Shown piece after piece: positions 1-10,041 of a stretch of 64,000 nucleotides of DNA (its first letter is position 1; every line of letters begins with the position of its first letter). A program made the translations under genes and the position numbers. Below the pieces are notes generated by a model. It worked only from the letters and a program-made list of their open reading frames with translations, ran no database searches and was not told the origin of the DNA. This stretch comes from Plantago major (lineage: Eukaryota > Streptophyta > Magnoliopsida > Lamiales > Plantaginaceae), in assembly GCA_026545765.1 (NCBI GenBank), contig CM048842.1, positions 22,470,667-22,534,666 on the forward strand. The letters run 5' to 3'.

Positions 1-2246
1 AGCCCTGGCATTCAGATTTTCAGTGGCTTGATTCATCTTCCACTTCTGATAATTGATGTGAGCAATTCTAGCCTTTAACCATCGTTCTTGCTCTTGTTTG
101 TACTCACGAGGAAGTTGTTTCCCGATGGCTTTATAGTCAATACCATTCCGAGCACCTGGTGCTATCTGAGATCTTTTCTCAGCAGCTTTGCTAGTCTCTG
201 GGTAATCTATTTTCTTTCCAGAAAATGTGACATAGGAGAATTTGTCAGCTCCTGCAATTTTTCCTTTCTGAGAGACATAGCATCAGGTGATTACACTTTT
301 CGTTGTTTTGTTTTTTCGTAAATATTCTAATGATTTCTTTTGGACTTGTTTTTCCCACAAAGGTTTGGTCGCAACTGCCTTTCCTTTGTCAATAACCTTA
401 GCTTTCTGACCGATACTGTAGGTTGTTTAGGAACCACCTTGTTGGCACTGACAAATGTTCTTCTTTTATCACTCTTATTCAGAGTGGTAGAACTATATGT
501 CTGTGTGTTCAGCCCAAGTCCTCTCTTTTCTGAAGGATCTCTTAAATAAGATTGTACTTCAGTAAGAGTGTCACTAGCTTTGGCATAAGATTGAAAATAT
601 AGTTCTTTCTTTTTGAGTTCTTCATTCTCAGAAAGAAGATCTTTACATTTCTTTTGAAGATTGGCCAATGCTTCTTCATGTGACTTTTCAGTCTCAGATA
701 TCTGAGCTTTGAGAAATGCAATTTCGGCATCCTTTTTCTCAGATATCTTGAGTAATTTTGAATTTTCCTTTTCAAGAGAATTCTTTTCTTCCTCAAAGAT
801 TTCTGCTCTAGCTCGGACCGTTGGAAACTCTCTTTCGTAGAGATCAAGCTCTCTTCTGAGATGTTCCAGATCTTTGATTCCTTCCTCATCACTTTCATAT
901 GTATAACAAGAAGTATGTGTTACCTCATCAGCCATTAGACAAGGTTCAATGTTGGAGATATCTGGAAAGATTTCTTCAGCCACTCCACACACTTCTTTCT
1001 TCATTTGACCAAAGTTGATCACTTCATGAGAAACACCGCACATTTCTGGAGAAGGCAGTGTGGAATCATCTGAGTCTTCATCCTCATAATCAAACTCAAT
1101 GTTTAGAGCATCCAATTGGAGTTGAATCTTTTTTCGTTCAGTGAGCATAGCTCTCTGACTTCTTTTGAAGTTTCTTCTATCTTTCTTGTCACCTGTCTTT
1201 AGTTTGTTGAAGGCAGGGCAATCCTTCTTGAAGTGACCAGGTTTCTGACAATAGAAACAGATATCGTTTCCGATTTCTGCTTCCTCAGTATTTGATGCTT
1301 TTTGAGCCGGCTTGTTCAGTGAGCTTTGCATATTTTTGTACTGGTGATAGTTTGAGCCTAGATGCTTTTTCAGCTTCTATTTGGCTTTCCTTCTCTCAAT
1401 TTCTTGACTGACATATTTTCTCATTTGCTTTACAGGAAGAGCTTCCTGAGTCATCTCATTGCCTTCATTCTTTTCAGAAGTTCCTTGAGCAACTAGAGCA
1501 TCATTCTGCAACTTTTCAGTTGTTTGTTCTCTTTGAGTTGTCTCATAGTCAACAGTGGCAAGGTGAGAGAAAAGTTCCACTGGAGTGATATCTGGCATTC
1601 CTTGCTTAAAGTAGAAAAACTTTGTGTGCTCCCAGTTATGATTTAGACTTCTCACAATAGTCTTAATCTTTTCAGACTGGGTATATCTATTACTTTCACC
1701 AAGTGCAGCCATGTCACTCATAAGTGTTGTAAACCAGAAATCTAGTTCTTCAAGAGTCTCTGTGAGAACTTGTTTAAAGTTTTGGAATTTGAGCTTCAAA
1801 ACTTCAAACTTATTTTCCTTTGTTTTCTCAGTGCCGGCATAGATTTCTTCAATCAGTTGCTAGGCCACTTTCGCCACTTTTGCACCCCACAGTTTACACT
1901 GTATGTGCTCTGGAGTAGAACGTATGATGATATTACGAGCCTGACCATCTAGTCAATTTCTCTTGGCATCTTTCGATGTCCAGAGCTCTCTGGGCTTCGG
2001 TTCGTAAATAACTTGATTGGCAGGTCTACCACTGGTTGACGCATCTATTTGTGAAGACCCATCGCTTTGTTCTCTGTCTCTACCATTAGAAACCTCCATG
2101 ACCTGCTTGAGTTGTTGAATGACTATTGGGCCATTCTTTATCACGTCGATCATTTCGTCACTGATGGCTTCTAGGTGGAGCATCATGTTGTTCTTCCATT
2201 TCTCATAAATCTCTGGCTTGAGAATTGGGGCGTCACTTAAAGACAT
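1..2246 (-). pseudogene. gag: gag of element A (capsid, CCHC knuckle, coiled coil), broken
   Basis: The start codon at 2246 opens the family's conserved N-terminus MSLSDAPILKPE. The first frame stops at 1953, where a CGA seen in sister copies reads TGA. Capsid-like sequence continues at about 1952-1377. The 1331-327 segment carries one zinc knuckle of form CX2CX4HX4C (CFYCQKPGHFKKDC, around 1218-1260), then an acidic stretch and a long Glu/Lys/Leu coiled coil ending in YLRDPSEKRG. A TQT tripeptide follows at 498-506. In this family gag is the nucleocapsid/capsid protein that packages element RNA in cytoplasmic particles. At least one stop and one frame change make this copy non-functional. 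The pol domains lie beyond the left edge. Confidence 0.85.
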
Positions 2247-2350
2247 CCTGCAGCAAACACACTAAACAAACAAATCGAGTGAAGGTGAAAGGCAGTTAGT
2301 GGGCACTTATCTGGGATCTAGGTTCAGTGCAGAAGGCTTGGGAACCTCCT

Positions 2351-2362
2351 GCTCTGATACCA
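2351..2362 (-). promoter_or_regulatory. Primer-binding site, element A
   Basis: On the minus strand this reads TGGTATCAGAGC, the complement of the 3' end of plant initiator tRNA-Met, two bases inside the LTR end. It primes minus-strand cDNA synthesis in Ty1/copia elements. Confidence 0.9.
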
Positions 2363-2364
2363 CT

Positions 2365-4005
2365 TATTTGTCCAGATAACGGCAAAGTAAAAGACTAGGG
2401 GGGGTGAATAGTCTTTTAAAACTTTTGTCGATAAACACGGTTTCTCAGATATCTGTGAAGATTTCTTATACTTAATTTTAGAGAGCGGAAGACTTTTCTG
2501 TGATAAGTGCACGTGCTCAGCAAGATAGGTGTAAATACTTTGCAAGGTAAATAAAGCAAGTAAAAAAATGCAGAAAGTAAATAACACGTCTTTTTATAGT
2601 GGTATCTGAAGGTGGCGTAATCCTTCAACTAATCCACTTCGGCCTTTCTCAGACCTAGAATCCACTAAGACAGATAATTGAAGTAACCTTACAAATATCT
2701 TCTCTTGATTCCTAATTACACTAGGTTCCCAACTAAGTGTTCCCCTTGAGTTATTCCCCGGCTTTCACAGCCAAGTACTTCATGTACTCAGAAACCTTTT
2801 GAGTTATTCCTTAGTTTTCCAAACTAAGTACTTCCTATGCTCAGTAACCTTGGAGTTATTCCTTAGTTTCCCAAACTAAGTACTTCCTGTACTCCACGTC
2901 GATTAAGGTGTTGGTTAAGGTTGTTTGTCAGGTGAGCTTCTTTAATAACTTTTTCAGTTATGCAGATAGCTCTAAGAATCAAGTATACTTAATACACTTT
3001 GCAATGTATGGTATCTTGTTCTTTACTGACCCAAGTATATGATAAATGTTCAAGAGAACGAATCTCAGATATCAAAACTTAATTCAATTCTTTCACAAAT
3101 AGCAATGCTTGTTAAGGATCTAGACACTTAGAACTTTTGTGCTACTTAGAATCAAGAGCTTTGGTCGCAACAGAAAGCTTGAAGGTAAGTAGTGTGCTTG
3201 AGAGAGCTTGTGAGGGTATTCAATGTAAGTTCAGTGTTGTAAGGTATAAGTTCTGTGTGTCTTCTCAAGTAGTCTAAGTGTTGATATTTATAGATGAATT
3301 TGAGTGTCATTTGAATAGTATCCGTTAGGCGTAAATCAAATTCAAACTATTGATATCTGAGTATAGTACTGTAGTACGTTTGTCTTCTTCTTCAGAAGCT
3401 ACCATTTTTGTTCAGACATCTCTGGCGCATTTAATGCATTGTACTATACTTTGTCCTGTAGTGCCAACGGAACTATGCATTGTATCAGAGATCTTTTACT
3501 ATCAGAGTTCTCTAAAGCTTTGCACGTCCTTTTCAGAAATTATCACAATTTCAGATACCACTTGTTGAAACAACTTGTTATAATATATTTCTTTTCAGAA
3601 ACATAGTTTATGTTCAAGGTATCTGAGTGTAGATATCTGTGGGCACTTGTTTCAGAAACCTTTTATTTCTCAGATATCTTTTTGCATTTGTTTATTTAAA
3701 AACGCTTGTCTTCAAGATATCTGGTCATAGGTATCTGAAAACCCTTGTCTTCAGCAATCTTGTGTAGTCTTCAAATCTTCAAATCCGTTGAACTTTTCCT
3801 ATTAGATGCCTTCTTCTTGGTCTTCTTTAGAGGAATAAAAAATTATATTCAGAGACCTAACATCCTATACAAGATTTGCTAGACAATCATACTTAGTGAG
3901 TTTCCTCTTTTACAGCGTTCAAGTGAACCAAGAGTACTAACCACCTTTCTGAGCTAAGATAAGTCATTAGGTTGCTGATCAAAATCTAAACAGATATTCC
4001 TAACA
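2365..4005 (-). repeat. 5' LTR of element A
   Basis: This 1641-bp LTR runs from TGTTAGGAAT (4005) to a slightly degraded inner end at 2365. A TATA box (TATAAAAA on the minus strand, 2598 to 2591) sits about 230 bp from the inner end and marks the likely U3/R boundary. It is rich in AGATATCT-type palindromes and ends with the short G/C run (2400-2406) that is a long poly-C tract in other copies. Open frames inside LTRs of this family are not genes. Confidence 0.9.
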
Positions 4006-4858
4006 AAAACTATAGTTAAAGATAACAAAAAGACGGTAAAAAAGACCAGATGAGACGATGTAAAATCAACTCATCAATATCAAAAATAAGTTTGGTATTG
4101 TATTTTAGTTTATTGATGTGAATTAGAGAACTTATAACTTGAATGAACTATGTTGAAAACTAAATTTGTTGGTAAATTGTTGCTATTTTTGCGACCATGC
4201 TAATTTTTGTTGGTATTTTATTATAAATTTATTACAAATAGCAACAAATTATTTACGTTGGAATGTTATGTTGGTATTGACTGCTTGCTCTAATATTTCC
4301 AACAATTTTCCAACAAAAAATTTATTCGAACATAGACCATTTGATAATTTGTTGGTATACTGTTGGTATTTTCTATTATGTTTTTTAAGGATAAATTACG
4401 GTTGGTACTTTGTTGCAATTCCATTGCGAGTGGCAACGAAAATTGTTCCGTTGGAACTTTTGCGTTGGTGTTGCCAAGTTATCAAAAACAATTTCATTAT
4501 TCTGGATTCACTATCGGACATTTTATTTGTGAAACAGGTGAAATATGAAAACAGTCATCAAAATTAAAAAAAAAACAAATTCAAAATCTGCTCAATTTAG
4601 CGACGGATACTATCCGTCGCTAAATTTTGCATTTTTTGTGTTTTTTTTAAAATGAAAAATCAGCTTTTTAGTGACGGATAAAAAGTCAATGGTTTATCCA
4701 TCGCTAAATCCGTCGCAATTTAGCGACGGATAAACTATCCGTCGCTAAGCTTCTCGTGGGACGACGGCTTTTTTATCCTTCGCTAAGGACTTAGCGACGG
4801 ATCGGCCCTGTTTTAGCGACGAATCTATCCGTCGCTAAAACAACAGATTTTTGTAGTG
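4006..4858 (-). mobile_element. CACTA-like DNA transposon terminus with subterminal repeats
   Basis: The right end (4858 to 4841, minus strand) reads CACTACAAAAATCTGTTG, the typical terminus of plant CACTA (En/Spm) elements. Inside it (about 4596-4840) are at least five direct and inverted copies of TTTAGCGACGGAT and its complement ATCCGTCGCTAAA, matching the subterminal transposase-binding repeats of that superfamily. Further left (about 4160-4470) is a second repeat type built on GTTGGTA/CCAACA motifs. No transposase is visible. The other terminus is not seen, probably because element A interrupts this transposon. Confidence 0.65.
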
Positions 4859-6672
4859 TTGACTACTCAAATGTCATTATCAGATATGGTGACTACATTT
4901 ACCCAGATGATGGAAGCTGACAAGAAGAAGACTTGAAGACCAACTAGTAGGATGTTCACTTGTAGTGTTCACTTCCTGTTGTTCTACTTAGTTGTGTATT
5001 GTTTTGATTTTTGCTAATTGTAATATATTGTTTTATCCTGTAAAAGTTATCTGTACTTACACTTGTATTTTATCTGATGAACTTACTTTCAGATAATTAT
5101 TCTATGAAAAGATAACTTGTCAGCAAAGATCACACCTTGTGATTTGGTTGATGTTTACATTCTGCACTTAAATAAAAAGAATGAAAGATCATAAGAAATG
5201 TTTAAGTGTTGGATTGTTTCCTCATCCAGATTGTAATAGGTTTTAAAGATAGTCGTAGCTGACTGATCAAAAAGAGGGAAATTTGTTAGGAATATCTGTT
5301 TAGATTTTGATCAGTAAACCATAATGACTTATTTTAGCTCAAAAAGGTAACCTGTACTCTTAGTTCACATGAACATTGTAAAAGAGGAAGCTACTGAGTA
5401 TGTTGGTCTAGCAAATCTTGTATAGGATGTTAGGTCTCTGAATGTAATTTTTATATCTTTAAAAGAAGACCAAGAAGGAAGCATCCAACAGAAGAACTCT
5501 TTTATTGAAGATCAGAAGACTGCACAAGATTGCTGAAGACTAAGGATAAATGTGCCCTCAGATACCTTGGAGAAACTAAGTGTCTGAGAGACAAACATTT
5601 CAATAAGTATCTGAAGCACTATAGGAAATTGAGAAAGGACTTGCAAAGCCTCAGATAGATTGCATTGTTCCGTTGACACTATAGGACAAAAGTATGTACA
5701 GTGCATTAATTACGCAGACAGAGATGTCTGAACAAAAAGAGGAAATCTCTGAAAAGAGACAAAGCTCACTGTTGTACTAACTTCAGGTATCGGGTATCGT
5801 TAGTTTGATTGAGCCTAACGGATAGTAATTCAAACAGACTATTTTCAACTATAAATATCACCACTTAGAATGCTTGAAAACACACCTTAGACTGGACTTC
5901 AATTACGATATACTCTCAAGCATACAAGCCTTCTACCTACTTAATCTTCAGCTTACTGCTGCGACTAAAGCTCTTGAATTCTAAGTAGCACAAAAGTTCT
6001 AAGTGTCTTAATCCTTAACAAGAATTGTATATTGTGAAGGAGTTGAATCCAGAAGATATAGTTGCGACTTATATCTGTGATTCATTATCTTGAACAACAT
6101 CAAGACCTGGGTCAGTAAAGAACAAGTTACCATACATTGAAAAGTGTATTAAGTAATCTTGATTCTACAAAGCACTCCTACATAACTGTAAAAGTTATTA
6201 AGAGCCTACTCACCTGACAAACTACCATAACCAAAACACCACACCGGCGTTGAGCATAGGAAGTACTTAGTTTTAGAAACTAAGGAATAGCTCAAAGATT
6301 ACTGAGTAGAGGAAGTACTTAGTTGGGAAAACTAGGAAATAACTCAGGGGGGACACTTGGTTGGGAACCTAGTGTCAAAGGGATCAAGAGATAGGATTTT
6401 GTAAGGAGAACTCATAATCTTATCTTAGTGAATTCAAGTCCTGAGAAAGGGCGAGTGGATTAGTTGAGGGATTACGCCACCCTCAGATACCACTATAAAA
6501 GCTTTGTGTTATTTACTTATTGGACTTACTTTCTGTATTTATTATACCTTCTTGAGTATTTACAGACTTATAGCTTGTTGAGCATGTGAGAAACTATTTT
6601 ATCGTCAAAAGTTTGAAAAGACTATTCACCCCCCCCCCCCAGTCTTTTACTTTGTCATTATCTGGACCAACA
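4859..6672 (+). mobile_element. Copia retrotransposon B, 3' end only
   Basis: From 4859 the sequence matches the tail of the third ORF (stop TGA near 4936) and the 3' untranslated region seen in D and E. A polypurine tract (aaaaagagggaaa, 5269-5281) and a complete LTR follow. Gag, pol and most of the third ORF are absent: the left boundary is exactly the CACTA terminus. The simplest reading is that a CACTA element inserted into B's third ORF and the 5' part lies left of the window. Confidence 0.8.
5284..6672 (+). repeat. 3' LTR of element B
   Basis: This 1389-bp LTR opens with TGTTAGGAATATCTG and closes with CTGGACCAACA. It carries a TATA box (TATAAAAG, 6494-6501) and the family's poly-C tract just before the end (about 6629-6640). 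It is about 250 bp shorter than the LTRs of A, D, E and H, so it has internal deletions or belongs to another subfamily. An open frame at 5512-5706 on the opposite strand is an LTR shadow. Confidence 0.88.
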
Positions 6673-7067
6673 CGTATGATACATAGCTCGTGACAGGCTC
6701 ATTTGTAAGTGATTACGTACTGATAGTCCGTATTTGGTTGAACTTTTAATAGCAAGGTGATGAACTACGACTAATGTACCATTAATTAAGTCATATCAGC
6801 ACACTTCACGGAAGGATAAAGTAAACTTGATTGATTGTAGAATTGCATGAACTAGGGATTTACCTTGTCTTGTGCATGATAGAATTTTTCTAGGTTGAAA
6901 GTATCAAACTATCCACACTTATTGTTACAACTTACACAAGCGAGTCTATTCTATAGAACTAGCTTATTCCATTCCCTAGAGATCGACCTTGTGGTTTAAG
7001 TTTGTCTGTCTATAACAATCGCTTTACTACTTATGTTATTATAAGTATTAATTTTGAGCGCATCAGT
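6673..7067 (+). repeat. Probable 3' end of a gypsy-type LTR (fragment)
   Basis: The stretch 6980-7067 (GATCGACCTTGTGGTTTAAG ... GAGCGCATCA) resembles the 3' end of the solo LTR at 44875-46255 (AACGACCTCGTGGTTAGCAT ... GAGCATATCA). Both end in a purine-rich run and ATCA. No start of this LTR is visible, since the left part abuts the copia LTR end. No gene is seen here. Confidence 0.4.
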
Positions 7068-7197
7068 TATCACCCGAACCGACGTAGGTTGGAAAATCAT
7101 TCACCCGCCACTGGTAAGAAAAATAATCACCCGCCATAGGCGGGTTAGTTTGATTTTTTTGTAGATACCAACCAATACCCGTCTGCGCTCACCCCTA
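7068..7197 (-). mobile_element. Terminal fragment of a small hAT-like element
   Basis: Read on the minus strand from 7197, it begins TTAGGGGTGAGCGCAGACGG, closely matching the start of the hAT-like element at 56025 (TAGGGGTGAGCGCGGGCGGG). It continues with the same GGCGGGT/ACCCGCC motifs. Only about 130 bp remain; the inner part is cut by the gypsy-type LTR end at 7067. Confidence 0.5.
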
Positions 7198-7558
7198 ATT
7201 ATAACCACCACCACAGTCACCGGAGCTCCGACGAATCAATTTTTTTTCAAGTGACAAGGAAATCTTTCATCATAGAAGCTCGAAGAGCTTCTTCCATGGC
7301 TGAAACTTTTGAGCTTTTAAGTTCCATGGCCAATTCCTTATCTTCCATGGAAGCTCGAAGAGTTGAATTATTTCTCAAGAATTATTATAAATGTTCTGAT
7401 CCTCATATAGAATAGAATGAAAAAGTTTTATTCATACTTTATTATGAGTCGTACTTATTGCATCATAATGTCCTATGGATGCTTATTATGTAGTACTTTA
7501 TCATTATTTTACGGAGGTGAACATGGCCGACTCTTGAAGATTTATATATTGTGAACAA
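7198..7558. other. Unassigned intergenic stretch with a short ORF
   Basis: No recognised gene. A 39-codon + strand frame (7296-7415, starting MAETFELLSSMANSLSSME) is open but has no match that I recognise. GAAGCTCGAAGAG occurs twice (about 7275 and 7351), flanking this frame's start, and TCCATGG occurs three times. This could be a decayed exon or chance. Confidence 0.3.
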
Positions 7559-7620
7559 CTAATAATAATGACTTAGGAGGCGACTTTCTTTTCCACAGGC
7601 GAGAAAACTCCGAACGGTGT

Positions 7621-7976
7621 GGTGGTACCTACCCATCACCATCGCTACCTTATGGAGACATAGGTCTTCCGAACCACCTGCGACGAGGCTTAGGAGGTGG
7701 CACCAACCCATCAACACCGCTGTCTTGTGGAGGCTTAAGTCTTCCGAACCACCCGCGACGAGGCTTACGAGGTGGCACCAACCCATCAACACCGCTGCCT
7801 TGTGGAGGCTTAAATCTTCCGAACCATCCGCGACGAGGCTTAGGAGACGAGGCTTAGGAGGTGGCACCAACCCATCAACACCGCTGCCTTGTGGAGGCTT
7901 AAGTCTTCCGAACCACCCGCGACGAGGCTTAGGAGGAGACTTAGTTCTTCTGAACCACCTGCGACGAGGCTTAGGA
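7621..7976. repeat. 75-bp coding minisatellite
   Basis: Units: 7621-7695, 7696-7770, 7771-7859 (75 plus a 14-bp internal duplication), 7860-7934, and a 42-bp partial unit at 7935-7976. The middle units are nearly identical while the two outer ones are more diverged, the usual pattern of unequal exchange. The period is a multiple of three and encodes a Pro/Arg/Trp/Gly repeat on the minus strand. A diverged spacer (GATGGTGATGG ... CTGTGGAAAA) flanks the array on both sides, so the whole block may itself be duplicated. Confidence 0.85.
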
Positions 7977-8209
7977 GGACCATTGGTGTCCCCTGTACGC
8001 GAATTTATTTTCCACAGTTGAGGAAAATTTAGAAGCCTTGAATGGAGTGATGGTGATAGCAACCTTCCATCACCATCGTGAATCTCCTATAATGACAAAG
8101 GGTCGATTTTTTGTGTTTCCAAGTGTTTGTCTTCGTCGGTAGTGGCTAAAGATATAGTTGTCAATGTTATTAATCCAATGACCAGCACGAACACAAACAA
8201 TATCCTCAT
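7650..8209 (-). pseudogene. Secreted repeat protein, 25-residue Pro/Arg/Trp repeats, disrupted
   Basis: I do not recognise a family. On the minus strand an ATG at 8209 opens a 40-codon frame with a clear signal-peptide shape: MRILFVFVLVIGLITL, then TTISLATTDEDKH. A TAG at 8089-8087 interrupts, and the same frame continues without a break into the repeat region: KPRRRWF, then a unit with KPRRGWFGRLKPPQGSG and VDGLVPP. The repeat is exactly 75 bp (25 codons), so units join in frame. A 14-bp duplication at the edge of the third unit (about 7838-7859) shifts the frame; beyond it the repeats remain readable in the shifted frame to a TAA at 7652-7650. A TATA box lies 54 bp upstream of the ATG. It may be a recently broken gene for a cell-wall or precursor-peptide-type secreted protein, or a gene with an unseen intron over the TAG. 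Function unknown. Confidence 0.5.
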
Positions 8210-8262
8210 TTCTTTGAGGATGTTATAGTTGTTTGGTGATGAATTAGTGAAATACATCCACC

Positions 8263-8270
8263 CTTTTATA
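8263..8270 (-). promoter_or_regulatory. TATA box of the secreted repeat-protein locus
   Basis: TATAAAAG on the minus strand, 54 bp upstream of the ATG at 8209, a spacing that leaves a short plausible 5' leader. It supports the reading that this locus is, or recently was, a transcribed gene. Confidence 0.45.
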
Positions 8271-8788
8271 CTACATTGCTAGTTTCCCAAGAAAATTTAA
8301 CGTGCATCTATTATGAATTTTATTTACTCAGTTATGATTTATGAACAAGATAAACGAATTGTGTACCATGAACATAAAGGAAATTGCATTAAAGATTCAT
8401 AACTTGATTGAGAAATTTTAATTCATCAGCAAACAACGAGTATTTGATTTGTTAAATTAGAAATTACATGAACTACAATTAATATAAAGAGAAATCGAGT
8501 TAGAAATCATGTGAACTTGTCGATCGGTCGTTGGTGTAGAATCAATTTAAGAACTAATCGTCTAAACTACTTTCAGAAGCACGTTTCGAGTGTCTGAAAT
8601 GCATCTCCAAAAGGTATTACCAAGCATCGTGTTTCATGATAAACTGCATTTCTTAACTTAAAGTGCATTCAAGCCTTAGATGTGCTATTTCACCATGATG
8701 GAACACACTTAGAACCAAATAGACCCCTATAGCTAATGGATTGAATACAACATAATTGATTTTGAATGAATAGGCAATGGAGAAACAA
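8271..8788. other. AT-rich upstream region, no gene seen
   Basis: No long frame with coding character, no repeat and no recognised element. It would contain the upstream promoter of the minus-strand repeat-protein locus. Confidence 0.5.
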
Positions 8789-8859
8789 ACTACCACAGCT
8801 CAGTGTAGAGCGCCAGTCTTGTAAACTGGAGGTCTGTAGTTCGATCCTACATGGGGGCA
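8789..8859 (+). tRNA. tRNA-Thr(UGU)-like sequence, degenerate
   Basis: The D stem (GCTC 8798-8801 / GAGC 8808-8811), anticodon stem (CCAGT 8813-8817 / ACTGG 8825-8829) with loop CTTGTAA, and T stem (TGTAG / CTACA) with loop TTCGATC all pair perfectly, giving anticodon TGT. The 3' acceptor strand TGGGGGC plus A is intact, but the 5' strand (actacca) pairs at only four or five of seven positions and the D loop is short (AGTGTA). It is therefore probably a pseudo-tRNA or the head of an old tRNA-derived sequence. The minus-strand frame over it (8690-8938) is a shadow. Confidence 0.6.
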
Positions 8860-9057
8860 TTATTTGTAATTTGTTTTTTTGAACTTTAACAAGTCTCCTT
8901 TTCATTTTTCTCCACAATATTCCATCATTTGCACTCAACTCTTTATTCTTTTGTCATTCTCATATACAGTAGCAAAGGCACTCTAGTTTAGTTCTAGGAA
9001 TGAAAAACCCTCTTGGGACATTGTGGCAACGGCAATGAAGATTTTCTTTTTCAAATT

Positions 9058-9358
9058 GAACTGGAAAAATCCGATCTTGATGAGTCCAAGGACCAATGTT
9101 ATATGAGCTGATATCGTGGGAAGGAGAAGATGAATACTTTTGTATCTGGGTTTTGTTTGAACTGGAAAAATCCGATCTTGATGAATCCAAGGACCATGAT
9201 TCTGTGAGCTGATAGTGTGAGGAAGGAGAAGATGAATAATTTCCCATCTGGATTTTGTGATTGAACTGGAAAAGTTCGATCTTGATGAGTCCAAGGTCCA
9301 AGATTATGTGAGCTGATAGCTTGAATAAGGAGATGATAAGGTAAATCTTTCGTCTTAT
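9058..9358. repeat. Tandem repeat of about 103 bp, three copies
   Basis: Three successive copies start at 9058, 9161 and about 9265, each opening GAACTGGAAAA(A/G)(A/T)(C/T)CGATC, followed by TTGATGA(G/A)TCCAAGG and TGAGCTGATA. The copies are visibly diverged and the third decays at its end. The period is not a multiple of three in every copy, so the overlapping minus-strand frames (8960-9472) look like by-products rather than a gene. Confidence 0.75.
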
Positions 9359-10041
9359 AGTATCAGATTTTCCTTGTATTTTGAAGTTACTATTGTTGCC
9401 TTGATTGCATATGGTCTCATGAATATGATTGCTATGTAGAGCAAATTCGTAAAGGTAAATTAGATTAGACAATATAGAAGTTTGAGGGTTGATCTAATAC
9501 TTGTGTTCAAAGCTAATGTATCTTTTCATATTACTAGTTGATCTAATATTTATGTTCAAAGACGGAGCTACTAAATCGATATCCTTTGTGGTGTGATGTT
9601 CTGCTGAGTGACACAGTAGTTTCATTGAACTGGGTAGGGGTACTGGTATCGACTGCGCCTTGGTATTTAGTATTATGCCATGCTGTCATTAGAGGTAATT
9701 GTGTAGGATATTAACTAGGAAGTTTGGAGTAGCATAGTACGAGGGAGGTCGGGGTCCTTTACACACCAACACCCATCGATTTCATCACCAACAATTAGAT
9801 TTCAATTGCGATTTAATCTTCTTCTTACATACAATCTGTCTACTTACGAACTGTCTGATATCTGCATTCAATATGATATTTGCCTGTTCCTATGCTAACT
9901 GTTTGTGGAGAACGACATCCCGAGTTAACATACCGCTATTATTGTGTGTTTGTGAGCTTCTGACAATAAATAAATTTAATCTTTGATTGTATTTGAGAAT
10001 TACAGGTACTACAACGCATTCAAATTCTTAAGTGCACATCA
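9359..10041. other. Unassigned sequence left of element C
   Basis: No gene seen. A short direct repeat (TTGATCTAATA...TGTTCAAAG) occurs at about 9489 and 9539. The text around 9900-10010 (GGAGAACGACATCCCGAGTT ... ATTACAG) is reminiscent of another LTR's 3' end, but I cannot delimit one. Element C begins abruptly at about 10042, where similarity to other gag regions starts. Confidence 0.4.

Larger units (their letters stand above)
1..4005 (-). mobile_element. Copia (Sirevirus-like) retrotransposon A, 5' part
   Basis: This is the 5' portion of a Ty1/copia element read right to left: 5' LTR (4005 to 2365), primer-binding site, then gag running off the left edge. The LTR ends in TGTTAGGAATATCTG on the minus strand, and the next five bases on the right (4006-4010, aaaac) would be one copy of the target-site duplication. 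The other copy lies outside the window, so it cannot be checked. Gag is the only coding part visible. Its right flank is a CACTA-like sequence, so A probably inserted into that element. Confidence 0.9.

Noticed and set aside
4596-4845. Inverted TTTAGCGACGGAT repeats as a CRISPR-like or hairpin RNA array
   Set aside because: No regular repeat-spacer layout; they sit just inside a CACTACAAAAA terminus and are typical subterminal repeats of CACTA transposons.
7617-8021. Plus-strand 134-codon ORF over the 75-bp repeat array
   Set aside because: A repeat with period divisible by three is open in several frames. The minus strand has the TATA box and signal peptide, so the + frame is treated as a shadow.
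8690-8938. Minus-strand ORF containing PPCRIELQTSSLQDWRS
   Set aside because: It is the antisense translation of the tRNA-Thr-like sequence, a common annotation artefact.
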